Part shown: piece by piece, positions 1-7,040 of the stretch | Layout of the letters: every line of letters begins with the position of its first letter | Numbering within the stretch: position 1 is the stretch's first letter | From: Eubacteriaceae bacterium | Lineage (GTDB): Bacteria > Bacillota > Clostridia > Lachnospirales > Lachnospiraceae | DNA: 10,837 bases | Reading direction: 5' to 3' | Assembly: GCA_902362875.1 (NCBI GenBank) | Contig: CABIYF010000046.1 | Span: 1 to 10,837, forward strand | Translations under genes and position numbers: made by a program | The notes under the pieces: model-generated | What the model was told of the DNA's origin: nothing | Databases searched by the model: none | What the model saw: the letters and a program-made list of their open reading frames with translations, nothing else

Positions 1-43
1 TCCTTGTATAATACTGAATCTAATTATATTCCTTAACCCTTTA

Positions 44-60
44 TTTGTCAAGCTGACAAA
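44..60. repeat. Short inverted repeat near left edge
   Basis: A perfect 7-bp inverted repeat (TTTGTCA, three-base spacer AGC, TGACAAA) lies just beyond the tnpV terminator. It has no U-tract of its own on either side. It could be a recombinase or regulator site belonging to the mobile element carrying tnpV, but nothing else supports that reading. Confidence 0.4.
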
Positions 61-65
61 CTAAA

Positions 66-95
66 GCAGAAAAAGCGGCAGGATTTCCCCCTGCC
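66..95 (-). terminator. Rho-independent terminator of tnpV
   Basis: Read on the minus strand, GGCAGG and CCTGCC pair as a 6-bp GC-rich stem around a 7-nt loop (positions 95-77). The bases GC and then a T-run (TTTTTC) follow at about 76-70. It begins 13 bases after the tnpV stop codon, so it is the expected end of that transcript. Confidence 0.75.
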
Positions 96-108
96 ACTAA
101 TCATCTGT

Positions 109-483
109 TTATGCAAAAATAATTTCCTTTTCCACAATCTCCCTCGCACAAGCCCTTATGTTATTGAGGCATCCTGTCCATTCTAAGGCGTTTTCTGCCT
201 TTAGCTGTTCCGTTATGCCCTGTGCCTGTTTCATACCCTCTATGAGCCTTTCAAAGCGTTCCTGTGCCTGTCTGTTGATGTCGGCAAGGTAGGCGTTTAG
301 CCTGCCGCTTGTAAGAAGATTGGTGTATGTAACTTTACGGTACTGTTTTAGATAATCTAAATGCCGTTGCCCCCAGATGCCTATTGCCTGTTCTTCTTCG
401 GCGGGTACAGTTAAGCACGGTATCAAATAATCCCCTTGCCTTTCGTATTTGCCGCCCAGTTCCTCAAATAATGATTTTGCCAT
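109..483 (-). CDS. tnpV: TnpV-family transposon-encoded protein
   Basis: This 124-residue protein of unknown biochemical role resembles TnpV, a small accessory protein of Tn4451-like and related integrative elements in Clostridia. Recognisable features are the N-terminal KSLFEELGGKY and the stretches GIWGQRHLDYLKQ and LLTSGRLNAYLADI, followed by a charged helical C-terminal half. It is close to the size I expect for the family and looks intact. The start is supported by a GGAGGT ribosome binding site at 493-498, nine bases upstream, and a terminator follows the stop. It looks more GC-rich than the host genes to the right, in keeping with horizontal origin. There is little room for its own promoter: the upstream DNA turns into a transposase ORF on the other strand by position 517, so it may be silent or read through from outside. 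Confidence 0.85.
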   Translation of the reverse strand: MAKSLFEELGGKYERQGDYLIPCLTVPAEEEQAIGIWGQRHLDYLKQYRKVTYTNLLTSGRLNAYLADINRQAQERFERLIEGMKQAQGITEQLKAENALEWTGCLNNIRACAREIVEKEIIFA

Positions 484-516
484 TGTCTGTTACCTCCACA
501 TTCTTTTTTATTTTGA

Positions 517-1626
517 ATGTCCGCAAAATCCGTCCTACATCACGAGGACTCTAAAAAAATAAATATTGTTGACCGTCTTTCCAGACACCTTGATAAAGGT
601 ATCCCTGCAAAAGCTGCGGTTTCCTATCTTCAGATGCTAAAAAAGTGGATTCCTTCTGAACCGGTCATTCACATTGATGATAGCGATGTTGTAAAACCAG
701 ATGGTTATAAATTTGAATCTCTTGGCATTGTCAGAGACGGCTCTGAGAGTACATCCTCAAAAAACGTATATAAAAAAGGATATCATGTTACAGAAGCATG
801 TGTCCTTACTGGCAACAATCATCCTGTCAGCATTTTTTCCAGAATACACTCATCCGCTGAAAAGGATTATAAATCTGCCAATACGATTACCTTTGATGCT
901 ATAGAACAAGGAACGACACTCTTTAGGAAAGCAACCTTTGCAATGGATCGTGGTTACGACGATAACAAGATGTTCCTAAAACTTGACGAATTGGGACAAG
1001 AATACGTTATCCGTCTTACAGCAAAAAGAAAGCTTCTTTATCACAACAAGTGGACTCCTGCCACTGAACTTCGCGACCGCAGAAAAGGTAAAATCAAAAC
1101 CAGTGTATTCTACAAAGGAAAAGACCATGAAGCTTATCTTTCCCACGTGAAAGTCCAAATCACGGCGTCCAGAAAAAATATATATCTAGTGCTGGTTTAC
1201 GGCATTACAGAGCATCCAATGATGCTTGCTACCAATAAAGAAATAAAGTCTAAAGAAGACGTAATCAAGGTGGCAAGAACCTATTTTTCCAGATGGAAAA
1301 TTGAAGAATACTTCCGTTGTAAAAAGCAGATGTTCCAATTCGAAAACTTCCGTGTGAGGAAGCTCTGTGCAATCAATGCACTTAACTTTTATATCACCTT
1401 ATGCATGGCATTTCTGGCAATGATTTCGATGGAATCAGAATCAAATGCATTAAAGGTTGCAATCATAAAAACAGCAGATCCTGTAAAGGAAAAAGTTTTC
1501 TTCTGCTATTACCGACTGGCTAAAGGCATCTCCGGCATACTTTCATATGCAAAAGAAGGCGTCAGGCTCTGGTTCCGGACGAAACGTCCGGCTTACCGTC
1601 AACTCTGCCTTAAGCTGGTTGCTTAA
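517..1626 (+). CDS. IS4-family transposase, probably missing its N-terminus
   Basis: A DDE transposase of the IS4 group, which cuts and joins insertion-sequence DNA. The catalytic acidic residues lie in HIDDSDVVKP (about residues 52-61, first Asp), AMDRGYDD (Asp144) and the IS4 YREK signature. That signature fits exactly: Tyr256, Arg259, Glu263 and Lys270, with spacing Y-2-R-3-E-6-K. The frame is open to the natural-looking end at residue 369. The beginning looks wrong. An in-frame TGA sits directly before the ATG, there is no ribosome binding site, and the first Asp lies only about 54 residues in, whereas full-length relatives normally have a longer N-terminal DNA-binding region. The ORF starts within about 20 bases of the tnpV ribosome binding site, pointing to a junction between two mobile remnants. 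I infer a 5'-truncated, inactive gene, although the catalytic core is intact. Confidence 0.8.
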   Translation: MSAKSVLHHEDSKKINIVDRLSRHLDKGIPAKAAVSYLQMLKKWIPSEPVIHIDDSDVVKPDGYKFESLGIVRDGSESTSSKNVYKKGYHVTEACVLTGNNHPVSIFSRIHSSAEKDYKSANTITFDAIEQGTTLFRKATFAMDRGYDDNKMFLKLDELGQEYVIRLTAKRKLLYHNKWTPATELRDRRKGKIKTSVFYKGKDHEAYLSHVKVQITASRKNIYLVLVYGITEHPMMLATNKEIKSKEDVIKVARTYFSRWKIEEYFRCKKQMFQFENFRVRKLCAINALNFYITLCMAFLAMISMESESNALKVAIIKTADPVKEKVFFCYYRLAKGISGILSYAKEGVRLWFRTKRPAYRQLCLKLVA

Positions 1627-1642
1627 ATAGATAAAAGAATAG

Positions 1643-1746
1643 TTCTCCCAAAGTCCGGTTCAGGCGGGGCTTATTTCAGTGCCTCTAATCCCAAACCTGT
1701 CACTCTATCTCATTCAAAAATTTGACAGATTGGCACTTTGGGGGAA
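1643..1746. repeat. Imperfect inverted repeat bounding the IS 3' non-coding region
   Basis: TTCTCCCAAAGT at 1643-1654 matches the reverse complement of ACTTTGGGGGAA at 1735-1746 at 11 of 12 positions. The 80 bases between the arms carry no ORF. The repeat may be a subterminal and terminal transposase-binding site pair at the right end of the IS, or a large hairpin able to block transcription into the element. Confidence 0.45.
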
Positions 1747-1779
1747 TTTAACTATTTTAGAATTACATTTTGCGGAAAC

Positions 1780-2346
1780 TCAAGCATAAATTTTGCAAAT
1801 GATATCTGCTACCACATCATAAGCATTCTCCTGCAAATGTATCCCATCCACCGTATATTCTCTGGACAATTGCCCGTCTTCCCCGATCAGTTTATGGAAA
1901 ACATCCACATATGCAAAATCATATGCCTCGCATAATTTTTTGATCTCCGTATTGATCTTCTCAATTTCTCCATTGGATTTTCCCTCTGCCCAAGACGGCA
2001 TCAGCCCGATTCTTTTTGTATATGCTGGATACATGGATTCAATATAAATCTTTGTCTGTGAAAGCTGCTTTCGAATCCTTAAAGCCAGTCTGATCAGTCG
2101 TTCTGCTAATGGTTTTGCTCCCGGATATAAAGACATTAAAAAGTCATTGGCTCCGCCTTGCATGATGATGATATCTGGCTTGTATGGAAATACATCGTAA
2201 GACAGCCTTGCACCCATCTCTGCGATCGTATCTCCCGCAACGCCGCTGTTTATGATCTCAGCATCGATATCTTTTAATTTCTTCATCGGGAAATAATCTG
2301 TCAGGGAATCCCCGAACATTACAATTGTTTTTTTCTTTTCTTCCAT
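1780..2346 (-). CDS. SGNH/GDSL-family hydrolase (esterase/lipase-like)
   Basis: A 188-residue serine hydrolase of the SGNH fold, a size typical of minimal GDSL esterases and acyl hydrolases. The conserved blocks are all present: FGDSLTD with nucleophile Ser14, the oxyanion-hole Gly in NSGVAGDT (33-40), Asn67 in QGGAND, and the Asp167/His170 pair in VDGIH. There is no signal peptide, so it should act in the cytoplasm. The natural substrate cannot be read from sequence; acetyl or other short acyl esters on sugars or lipids are typical for relatives. The start follows a GGAG site (2353-2356) seven bases upstream. It is the last gene of a three-gene minus-strand operon, 18 bases after the tyrosine phosphatase. 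No terminator is obvious before the IS remnant beginning 33 bases beyond its stop, so insertion may have displaced the original one. Confidence 0.9.
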   Translation of the reverse strand: MEEKKKTIVMFGDSLTDYFPMKKLKDIDAEIINSGVAGDTIAEMGARLSYDVFPYKPDIIIMQGGANDFLMSLYPGAKPLAERLIRLALRIRKQLSQTKIYIESMYPAYTKRIGLMPSWAEGKSNGEIEKINTEIKKLCEAYDFAYVDVFHKLIGEDGQLSREYTVDGIHLQENAYDVVADIICKIYA

Positions 2347-2364
2347 TTTTCACTCCAATGCTTC

Positions 2365-3135
2365 TTATTCCAACACCTTTTGTTTAAAATCTTCTTTTTG
2401 CTTCATTGAAATTCCAAGTCCATTGATCATAAACTGGTTGATTGAACCATATTCCTCTTTCATGGTTTGCAATGCCGCATTTAAAAATTCTTCTTTTGCC
2501 ACAAAATATCCTTCCAGCTTTTCGATCTTTTCTTTATGCAGTCCTGCAAAGTGAAGTTTCTTTTTCAATTTTTCAACTCTTGTGATCGCAGCTTTGTTCG
2601 TCTTTAAATAATCTTCCATCACATCATCTTCGGATACATCAAGCAAAAATAAAATCGTTGCTGATAACAGACCGCAGCGGTCTTTTCCCTCGGTACAATG
2701 CCATAAAACAGCGCCATTTTCTGTCGTCATGACTTCATTGACTGCCTGTGCGATCTGTTTTCGGCAGAATTCTTCTTTGATCATCATTTTATAAATATCA
2801 GACATTTCAGGAAATTCTTCCATATGTAACATTTGTTTTTTTGTTTCCTGTTCCCTGCTCACTCCTACCATGCTTTCCATAAAAAATGGAATATTCTCAT
2901 ACACAGATCCGGTTACTTCAAGATCCGGTTCTTGTTCTACTTCCATTGGTGTTCTCAAATCCAGAATCTTCTGTAAATGATACTCATTTTCCAAGAGTTT
3001 TTTGTCCTGTGATGTGATTCTTGATAAACGGTTGCTGCGGATTAAATATTTCTCCTTGATCACCGCACCTTCCGTTGTCTTCAAACCACCTAGATCTCTG
3101 GCGTTATCTGCGCCTTCTAAATATATTTTTCCCAT
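2365..3135 (-). CDS. Tyrosine-protein phosphatase, Y_phosphatase3-like
   Basis: This 256-residue cysteine-based phosphatase has the P-loop HCTEGKDRCG, giving the CX5R signature with Cys147 as nucleophile and Arg153. The N-terminal NARDLGG motif (11-17) and the DLRT segment (59-62) mark the bacterial atypical tyrosine/dual-specificity group that includes secreted enzymes such as Listeria LipA and mycobacterial PtpB. This copy has no signal peptide, so it is probably cytoplasmic. Family members dephosphorylate phosphotyrosine proteins or phosphoinositides, and the substrate here is unknown. The start is preceded by GGAG at about 3144-3147. The gene lies 24 bases after the GTPase-nuclease fusion and 18 bases before the SGNH hydrolase, so the three are presumably co-transcribed. 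Nothing in the sequence ties its activity to the other two. Confidence 0.9.
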   Translation of the reverse strand: MGKIYLEGADNARDLGGLKTTEGAVIKEKYLIRSNRLSRITSQDKKLLENEYHLQKILDLRTPMEVEQEPDLEVTGSVYENIPFFMESMVGVSREQETKKQMLHMEEFPEMSDIYKMMIKEEFCRKQIAQAVNEVMTTENGAVLWHCTEGKDRCGLLSATILFLLDVSEDDVMEDYLKTNKAAITRVEKLKKKLHFAGLHKEKIEKLEGYFVAKEEFLNAALQTMKEEYGSINQFMINGLGISMKQKEDFKQKVLE

Positions 3136-3159
3136 GATACCGTCTCCATTTTTATGTGA

Positions 3160-5808
3160 TTATTCCTCATGTTCTGGCTGTTTCTCTTTTAATGAAATTC
3201 CATCCATAACGTAAGTTTTCTCTGTTTTCTGATTATCAAGATAATCGGTTCTGATCTGTGCTTTCGCTTCTTCATAATCTCTTTTTAATTCTCTTGCAGA
3301 AAGCAGACGGCATCCTTGTCCACGGATGATGATCTGCTCCAGACCATCGGATGTCGCAACGGTTACATCATATTTTCTTCCATGTGTATGGGCAAATTTT
3401 TCGATATACTGGTCGGCTGTTTCTGCTTCTTTTGTATACACGACATGAATATTTAAATAATCTGTGATCTCTGTTTCATGCCCTTTCACTCTATACGCAT
3501 CAAACACAACGATCAGCTCCATGCCTTTCATTCCCTGATAATTGCTCATTTCATCAAGCAGTTTGCCTCTGGCCGCATCGACATTCGTATCTAACAGTTC
3601 CTTCAGTTCATCCCAGGCATAAATGATATTATATCCGTCAACCAGCAGATATTTCTTGGACATATCGCGTTTCACAGATGACTTTTCGGCTGAAGAATGG
3701 TAATCCTGTTCGATCCTTGCTGCTTTCTTTTTCTTCCATTTGCTTTTATTATGCTGGTTTGCATAAAATGTCTGCTCTAAAATCTTATCAATCTCATCTG
3801 TATCAATCCACTCTTCCTCGATATACGCTCTTCGCTGTGTAATTTCATCCAATTCTTCTTCCACAGTTTCTTTCGCCAGAACACTTTCTAAATGCATATG
3901 GTCTGGGACTTCATTCCATGCCACATTATATCCAGCACCATGAGAGCAAAACACAGAACCACATGGATTTTCCAGATCATGATCTGGGTCATAACCTGAT
4001 TGTTTAATGATCTCATCTGCATTATGACAGATATCATATCCATTTAATGTTGTAAATAATCTTCCCATTCCTTTGGAATATGCCAGTACTTCTTTTTGAT
4101 AGTCCTGCATTGTCGAAACAGGTGCAACGCCTTGTAATACAGCCATTTCTTTTGATGTATCCGGAGTTTCAAATGTTCCATGCATCTTTTCAATATCCGT
4201 CATGGCGCGTCCCACCATCTGCTGTGGGATTTCTAAACGGAATTTGTAATATGGTTCCAGTAAAACACTTTCTGCCATACGAAGTCCCTGACGTACTGCT
4301 CGATACGTTGCCTGACGGAAATCTCCACCTTCTGTATGCTTCTGATGTGCACGTCCTGCTGCCAGTGTGATCTTGATATCCGTGATTGGTGCCCCTGTCA
4401 AAACACCTCTATGTTCTTTCTCCAATAAATGAGTCAGGATCAGTCTCTGCCAGTTTTTGTCCAGTACATCTTCACTGCACTGTGTATCAATGACAACTCC
4501 GCTTCCTCTCTCCAATGGTTCTAAGATCAAATGTACTTCTGCATAATGTCTTAATGGTTCAAAATGTCCAACGCCTTCTGCTATATCTTTGATCGTTTCT
4601 TTGTATACAATATTTCCTTGTCCAAATTCTACATCAACATCAAAACGTTCCTTGATCAGACTTTTTAAAATCTCAATCTGGACTTCTCCCATGATCTGAA
4701 CCTGAATTTCCTGTAATTCTTCATTCCATATAATATGAAGTTCTGGTTCTTCTTCCTCTAACTGTCTTAATTTCGGCAGCATAACTGTTGCACTTGTCTG
4801 TTCTGGCAGAATCATCTGGTATGTAAGAACTGGTTCAAGCACTGGTTCATAACCACCTTGCTCAACACCCAGGCACTGTCCCGGAAATGTATCACTAAAC
4901 CCTGTCACCGCACTGATTCTTCCAGCTTCAAGTTCATTCACTGTTTCGTATTTTTCTCCTGAATAAATGCGGATCTGATTGATCTTCTCGTCACTGTTTG
5001 TGATCACTGTCTTCACTTTCAAGTCTTTCCCTGTCACTTTTAAATGTGTCAGTCTGTTTCCTGACTCGTCTCTTGTGATCTTAAAAACACGCGCTCCAAA
5101 TTGTTCTGGATATTCTTTTTCTTCTGTGTAATATCCAAAATCTTTTAAAAATTCTTCCACTCCCTGAAGTTTTAACGCTGATCCAAAGAAACATGGAAAC
5201 ACCTTGCGTTCTGTGATCATTTTTCGAATCTGGTCATCACTTATCTCACCTGATTCCAAATACTGATCTAACAGCATTTCATCTTCCATTGCAACAGCTT
5301 CATAAAATTCATCACTGTTTTTCATTCCAAAATCAATGCATCCGCTGCTTAAACGTTCTTGCAGTTCTTCTAATAATGCTGTCTGGTCTGTTCCATTTTG
5401 ATCCATCTTATTGATAAATAGAAATGTTGGAATCTCATATCTCTTTAACAGACTCCATAAAGTCAGTGTATGTCCCTGAACACCATCCGCACCACTGATC
5501 ACAAGAATCGCATAATCTAATACCTGTAATGTACGTTCCATTTCTGCTGAAAAATCCACATGCCCCGGTGTATCAAGCAATGTCAGATCCATGTCTTCCA
5601 TAGATACTTCCGCCTGCTTTGAAAAAATGGTGATCCCTCTTGATCTTTCCAGTTCATAAGTATCTAAAAACGCATCTCCGTTATCTACTCGTCCAAATTT
5701 TCTTAAGTTACCTGCTGTATATAAAATTGCCTCGGAAAGCGTCGTCTTTCCAGCATCAACATGTGCCAGAATTCCGACACAGATGTGTTTTCTTTTTTCC
5801 ATGATCAT
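3160..5808 (-). CDS. TetM/EF-G-like translation GTPase fused to a YacP/Rae1-type NYN domain
   Basis: An 882-residue fusion. Residues 1 to about 640 follow the plan of ribosomal protection proteins (TetM/TetO) and EF-G. The G domain has AHVDAGKT (15-22), RGIT (57-60), DTPGH (79-83), NKMD (133-136) and a GSAL-type G5 (209-212), followed by domains II-V. A distinctive Cys/His-bearing segment, CGSVFCSHGAGY (616-627), follows domain V. Next comes a charged linker (about 645-717, acidic and then Lys-rich). A NYN/PIN-fold domain like YacP (Rae1 of Bacillus) spans about 718-853: LLVDGYNII with Asp724 and Asn727, VVFDAYRV with Asp770, EAETADQYIE with Asp799, and ATSDGLEQ with Asp821. TetM itself is about 640 residues long. 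The TetM SPVS tip loop is not conserved, so tetracycline resistance is unlikely. Family knowledge: Rae1 cuts mRNA in the ribosomal A site. I infer a ribosome-acting GTPase with mRNase activity. AAGGA precedes the first of two close ATGs (Met1; Met3 is possible). It heads a three-gene operon. Confidence 0.88.
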   Translation of the reverse strand: MIMEKRKHICVGILAHVDAGKTTLSEAILYTAGNLRKFGRVDNGDAFLDTYELERSRGITIFSKQAEVSMEDMDLTLLDTPGHVDFSAEMERTLQVLDYAILVISGADGVQGHTLTLWSLLKRYEIPTFLFINKMDQNGTDQTALLEELQERLSSGCIDFGMKNSDEFYEAVAMEDEMLLDQYLESGEISDDQIRKMITERKVFPCFFGSALKLQGVEEFLKDFGYYTEEKEYPEQFGARVFKITRDESGNRLTHLKVTGKDLKVKTVITNSDEKINQIRIYSGEKYETVNELEAGRISAVTGFSDTFPGQCLGVEQGGYEPVLEPVLTYQMILPEQTSATVMLPKLRQLEEEEPELHIIWNEELQEIQVQIMGEVQIEILKSLIKERFDVDVEFGQGNIVYKETIKDIAEGVGHFEPLRHYAEVHLILEPLERGSGVVIDTQCSEDVLDKNWQRLILTHLLEKEHRGVLTGAPITDIKITLAAGRAHQKHTEGGDFRQATYRAVRQGLRMAESVLLEPYYKFRLEIPQQMVGRAMTDIEKMHGTFETPDTSKEMAVLQGVAPVSTMQDYQKEVLAYSKGMGRLFTTLNGYDICHNADEIIKQSGYDPDHDLENPCGSVFCSHGAGYNVAWNEVPDHMHLESVLAKETVEEELDEITQRRAYIEEEWIDTDEIDKILEQTFYANQHNKSKWKKKKAARIEQDYHSSAEKSSVKRDMSKKYLLVDGYNIIYAWDELKELLDTNVDAARGKLLDEMSNYQGMKGMELIVVFDAYRVKGHETEITDYLNIHVVYTKEAETADQYIEKFAHTHGRKYDVTVATSDGLEQIIIRGQGCRLLSARELKRDYEEAKAQIRTDYLDNQKTEKTYVMDGISLKEKQPEHEE

Positions 5809-5836
5809 CTCATCCTTTTTTTAATATCTATATCTA

Positions 5837-5865
5837 AGTATATCTGTTTCGATGAGAAAAGTCTA
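5837..5865 (-). promoter_or_regulatory. Putative promoter of the GTPase-nuclease operon
   Basis: On the minus strand, TAGACT (5865-5860), a 17-bp spacer and TATACT (5842-5837) match sigma-A -35 and -10 boxes at 4/6 and 5/6 positions. The expected start near 5830 gives a leader of about 20 bases. The site lies just after the terminator of the preceding unit, where a new promoter is expected. Called by eye in AT-rich DNA. Confidence 0.45.
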
Positions 5866-5880
5866 ATATCTTATTTTCCA

Positions 5881-5924
5881 AAAGAAAAGGGCAGAAAACC
5901 CGATCAATTTTCTGCCTTTTCTTT
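5881..5924 (-). terminator. Rho-independent terminator after the YibE/F gene
   Basis: Two arms, 5908-5924 and 5881-5898, pair over 17 bp with a single bulged base around a 9-nt loop. The core is AAGGCAGAAAA with TTTTCTGCC. The far arm on the minus strand ends in TTTTCTTTT, giving the U-rich tail. It starts two bases after the stop codon and separates the phosphoesterase-YibE unit from the GTPase operon. Confidence 0.8.
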
Positions 5925-5925
5925 A

Positions 5926-7038
5926 TTATTTTTGATTCTTGCTATATAAAAATGCTGCGATCCAAGAAGTTACTGGAACTGCCATGATCACACCAAGACT
6001 TGATGATAATCCCTGCATGATTTCGATTCCTACCGAATACATGTTGATCACTTGCTGGTATTCATAATTGTATGCAAAGATAAATACTAATGTGTTGATC
6101 GATCCCCCAGTAAATGCAAGGATCAATGTATTTGTCATCGTTCCCATCATATCTCTTCCGACATTCATTCCTGATTGAAATAATTCTTTTAACATCATTT
6201 GTGGATTTTGTTCTTTTAATTCATTAAGCGTCGATGCGATTGACATTCCAACATCCATGACGGCACCTAAGGATGCGATCAGGATCCCTGCAAATAAAAG
6301 TTCCCCGATCTTGATATCCGTCATTTCTCCGACATAAACAAGATTTTCTATATCCGATACATTATAGCCAGTGATCGAAGTCACTTGTCCAAAGATCAAT
6401 GCAAAAACTCCCGAAAATACGACACCTATGATCGTTCCAAGCATTGCAGCTACTGATTTCTTCGTGATCCCATCGACCATACACATCGTAACAACCGTTG
6501 TAAATGCGACCACCAAAACAGCTGCCAAGATTGGAGATATTCCTTTGTAGATCATTGGCAGGAAAATAAAAAAGATGCAGAGCATTGTAAAGATCAAACT
6601 TAAGATTGATGATATTCCTTTTCTTCCACCTACTGCAACCACGATCGCCACAAAAATAGCTGCCATCAGCCATACCATAGGACCTCTGTTTACACTGTAT
6701 ACAGACGCTACTAATTCTCCATTTGATTCATTCACGATCGCTATGACTTTCATTCCCTTTTTACATTTTGCACCAAATAAATAACTTTGGGAACTTGTTG
6801 CCTGTATTGTTTTTCCTTTATGATCTCCAGATAAAAGTTTTAATTCTACGGTTTGTTTGCCACTTCCACTATTGGATAAATTTCCAGAGATCACTTTTGT
6901 TACTTCTGCTTTTTCAAAATTCCTTCCATCTGTATCAAGAAGTTTTGTCTTCTTGATCCCAGAAAAAGAAAAAAACAGCAGAAGAAAGAGAATGCCTGCG
7001 ATCAGCAGACACACTCTTTTCATCTGTTTTTGTTTCAT
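5926..7038 (-). CDS. YibE/F-family multi-pass membrane protein
   Basis: A 370-residue integral membrane protein of the YibE/F family, which has no proven biochemical function. The N-terminus has one hydrophobic helix (about 8-26). A soluble, probably extracytoplasmic beta-rich segment follows (about 40-115), containing a small OB-like stretch around VELKLLSGDHKGKTI. Seven further hydrophobic segments lie at roughly 120-137, 142-160, 166-187, 195-217, 245-265, 300-322 and 340-365. Conserved polar motifs in the membrane part include GAVMDVGMSIAS (258-269) and GRDMMGTMTNTL (294-305), typical of the family and suggestive of a transport or channel role. It starts two bases after the stop of the secreted phosphoesterase and has no clear ribosome binding site, so translation is probably coupled to the upstream gene. 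A strong terminator follows. Confidence 0.9.
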   Translation of the reverse strand: MKQKQMKRVCLLIAGILFLLLFFSFSGIKKTKLLDTDGRNFEKAEVTKVISGNLSNSGSGKQTVELKLLSGDHKGKTIQATSSQSYLFGAKCKKGMKVIAIVNESNGELVASVYSVNRGPMVWLMAAIFVAIVVAVGGRKGISSILSLIFTMLCIFFIFLPMIYKGISPILAAVLVVAFTTVVTMCMVDGITKKSVAAMLGTIIGVVFSGVFALIFGQVTSITGYNVSDIENLVYVGEMTDIKIGELLFAGILIASLGAVMDVGMSIASTLNELKEQNPQMMLKELFQSGMNVGRDMMGTMTNTLILAFTGGSINTLVFIFAYNYEYQQVINMYSVGIEIMQGLSSSLGVIMAVPVTSWIAAFLYSKNQK

Positions 7039-7040
7039 TG

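Larger units (their letters stand above)
517..1746 (+). mobile_element. Right-hand part of an IS4-family insertion sequence
   Basis: The element comprises the transposase ORF plus about 120 bases of non-coding DNA on its 3' side. The right limit is uncertain. I place it at the outer copy of an imperfect inverted repeat ending at 1746, some 33 bases before the 3' end of the neighbouring hydrolase gene. The left end is not found: the sequence changes to tnpV upstream DNA at about 500-517. Without a left terminal repeat or a target-site duplication the exact borders cannot be fixed. Confidence 0.5.

Noticed and set aside
1..30. TATAAT at 7-12 as a plus-strand promoter
   Set aside because: The -35 region falls outside the window and no plus-strand gene follows before the tnpV terminator.
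1575..1591. Perfect 7-bp GC-rich hairpin CCGGACG-AAA-CGTCCGG
   Set aside because: It lies inside the transposase reading frame with no U-tract after it, so it is not a terminator of the gene. It could be an IS feature but nothing else supports that.
3160..5808. Annotation as a tetracycline-resistance gene tet(M/O/W)
   Set aside because: The length (882 residues), the C-terminal NYN domain and the missing SPVS tip loop differ from genuine resistance proteins, and no resistance-element context adjoins it.
5881..5924. Bidirectional terminator
   Set aside because: No plus-strand gene approaches it, so only minus-strand function is supported.
6362..6673. Minus-strand ORF of 103 codons inside the YibE/F gene
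   Set aside because: It lies in another frame of a clear membrane-protein gene and has an unnatural Cys/Trp-rich composition.
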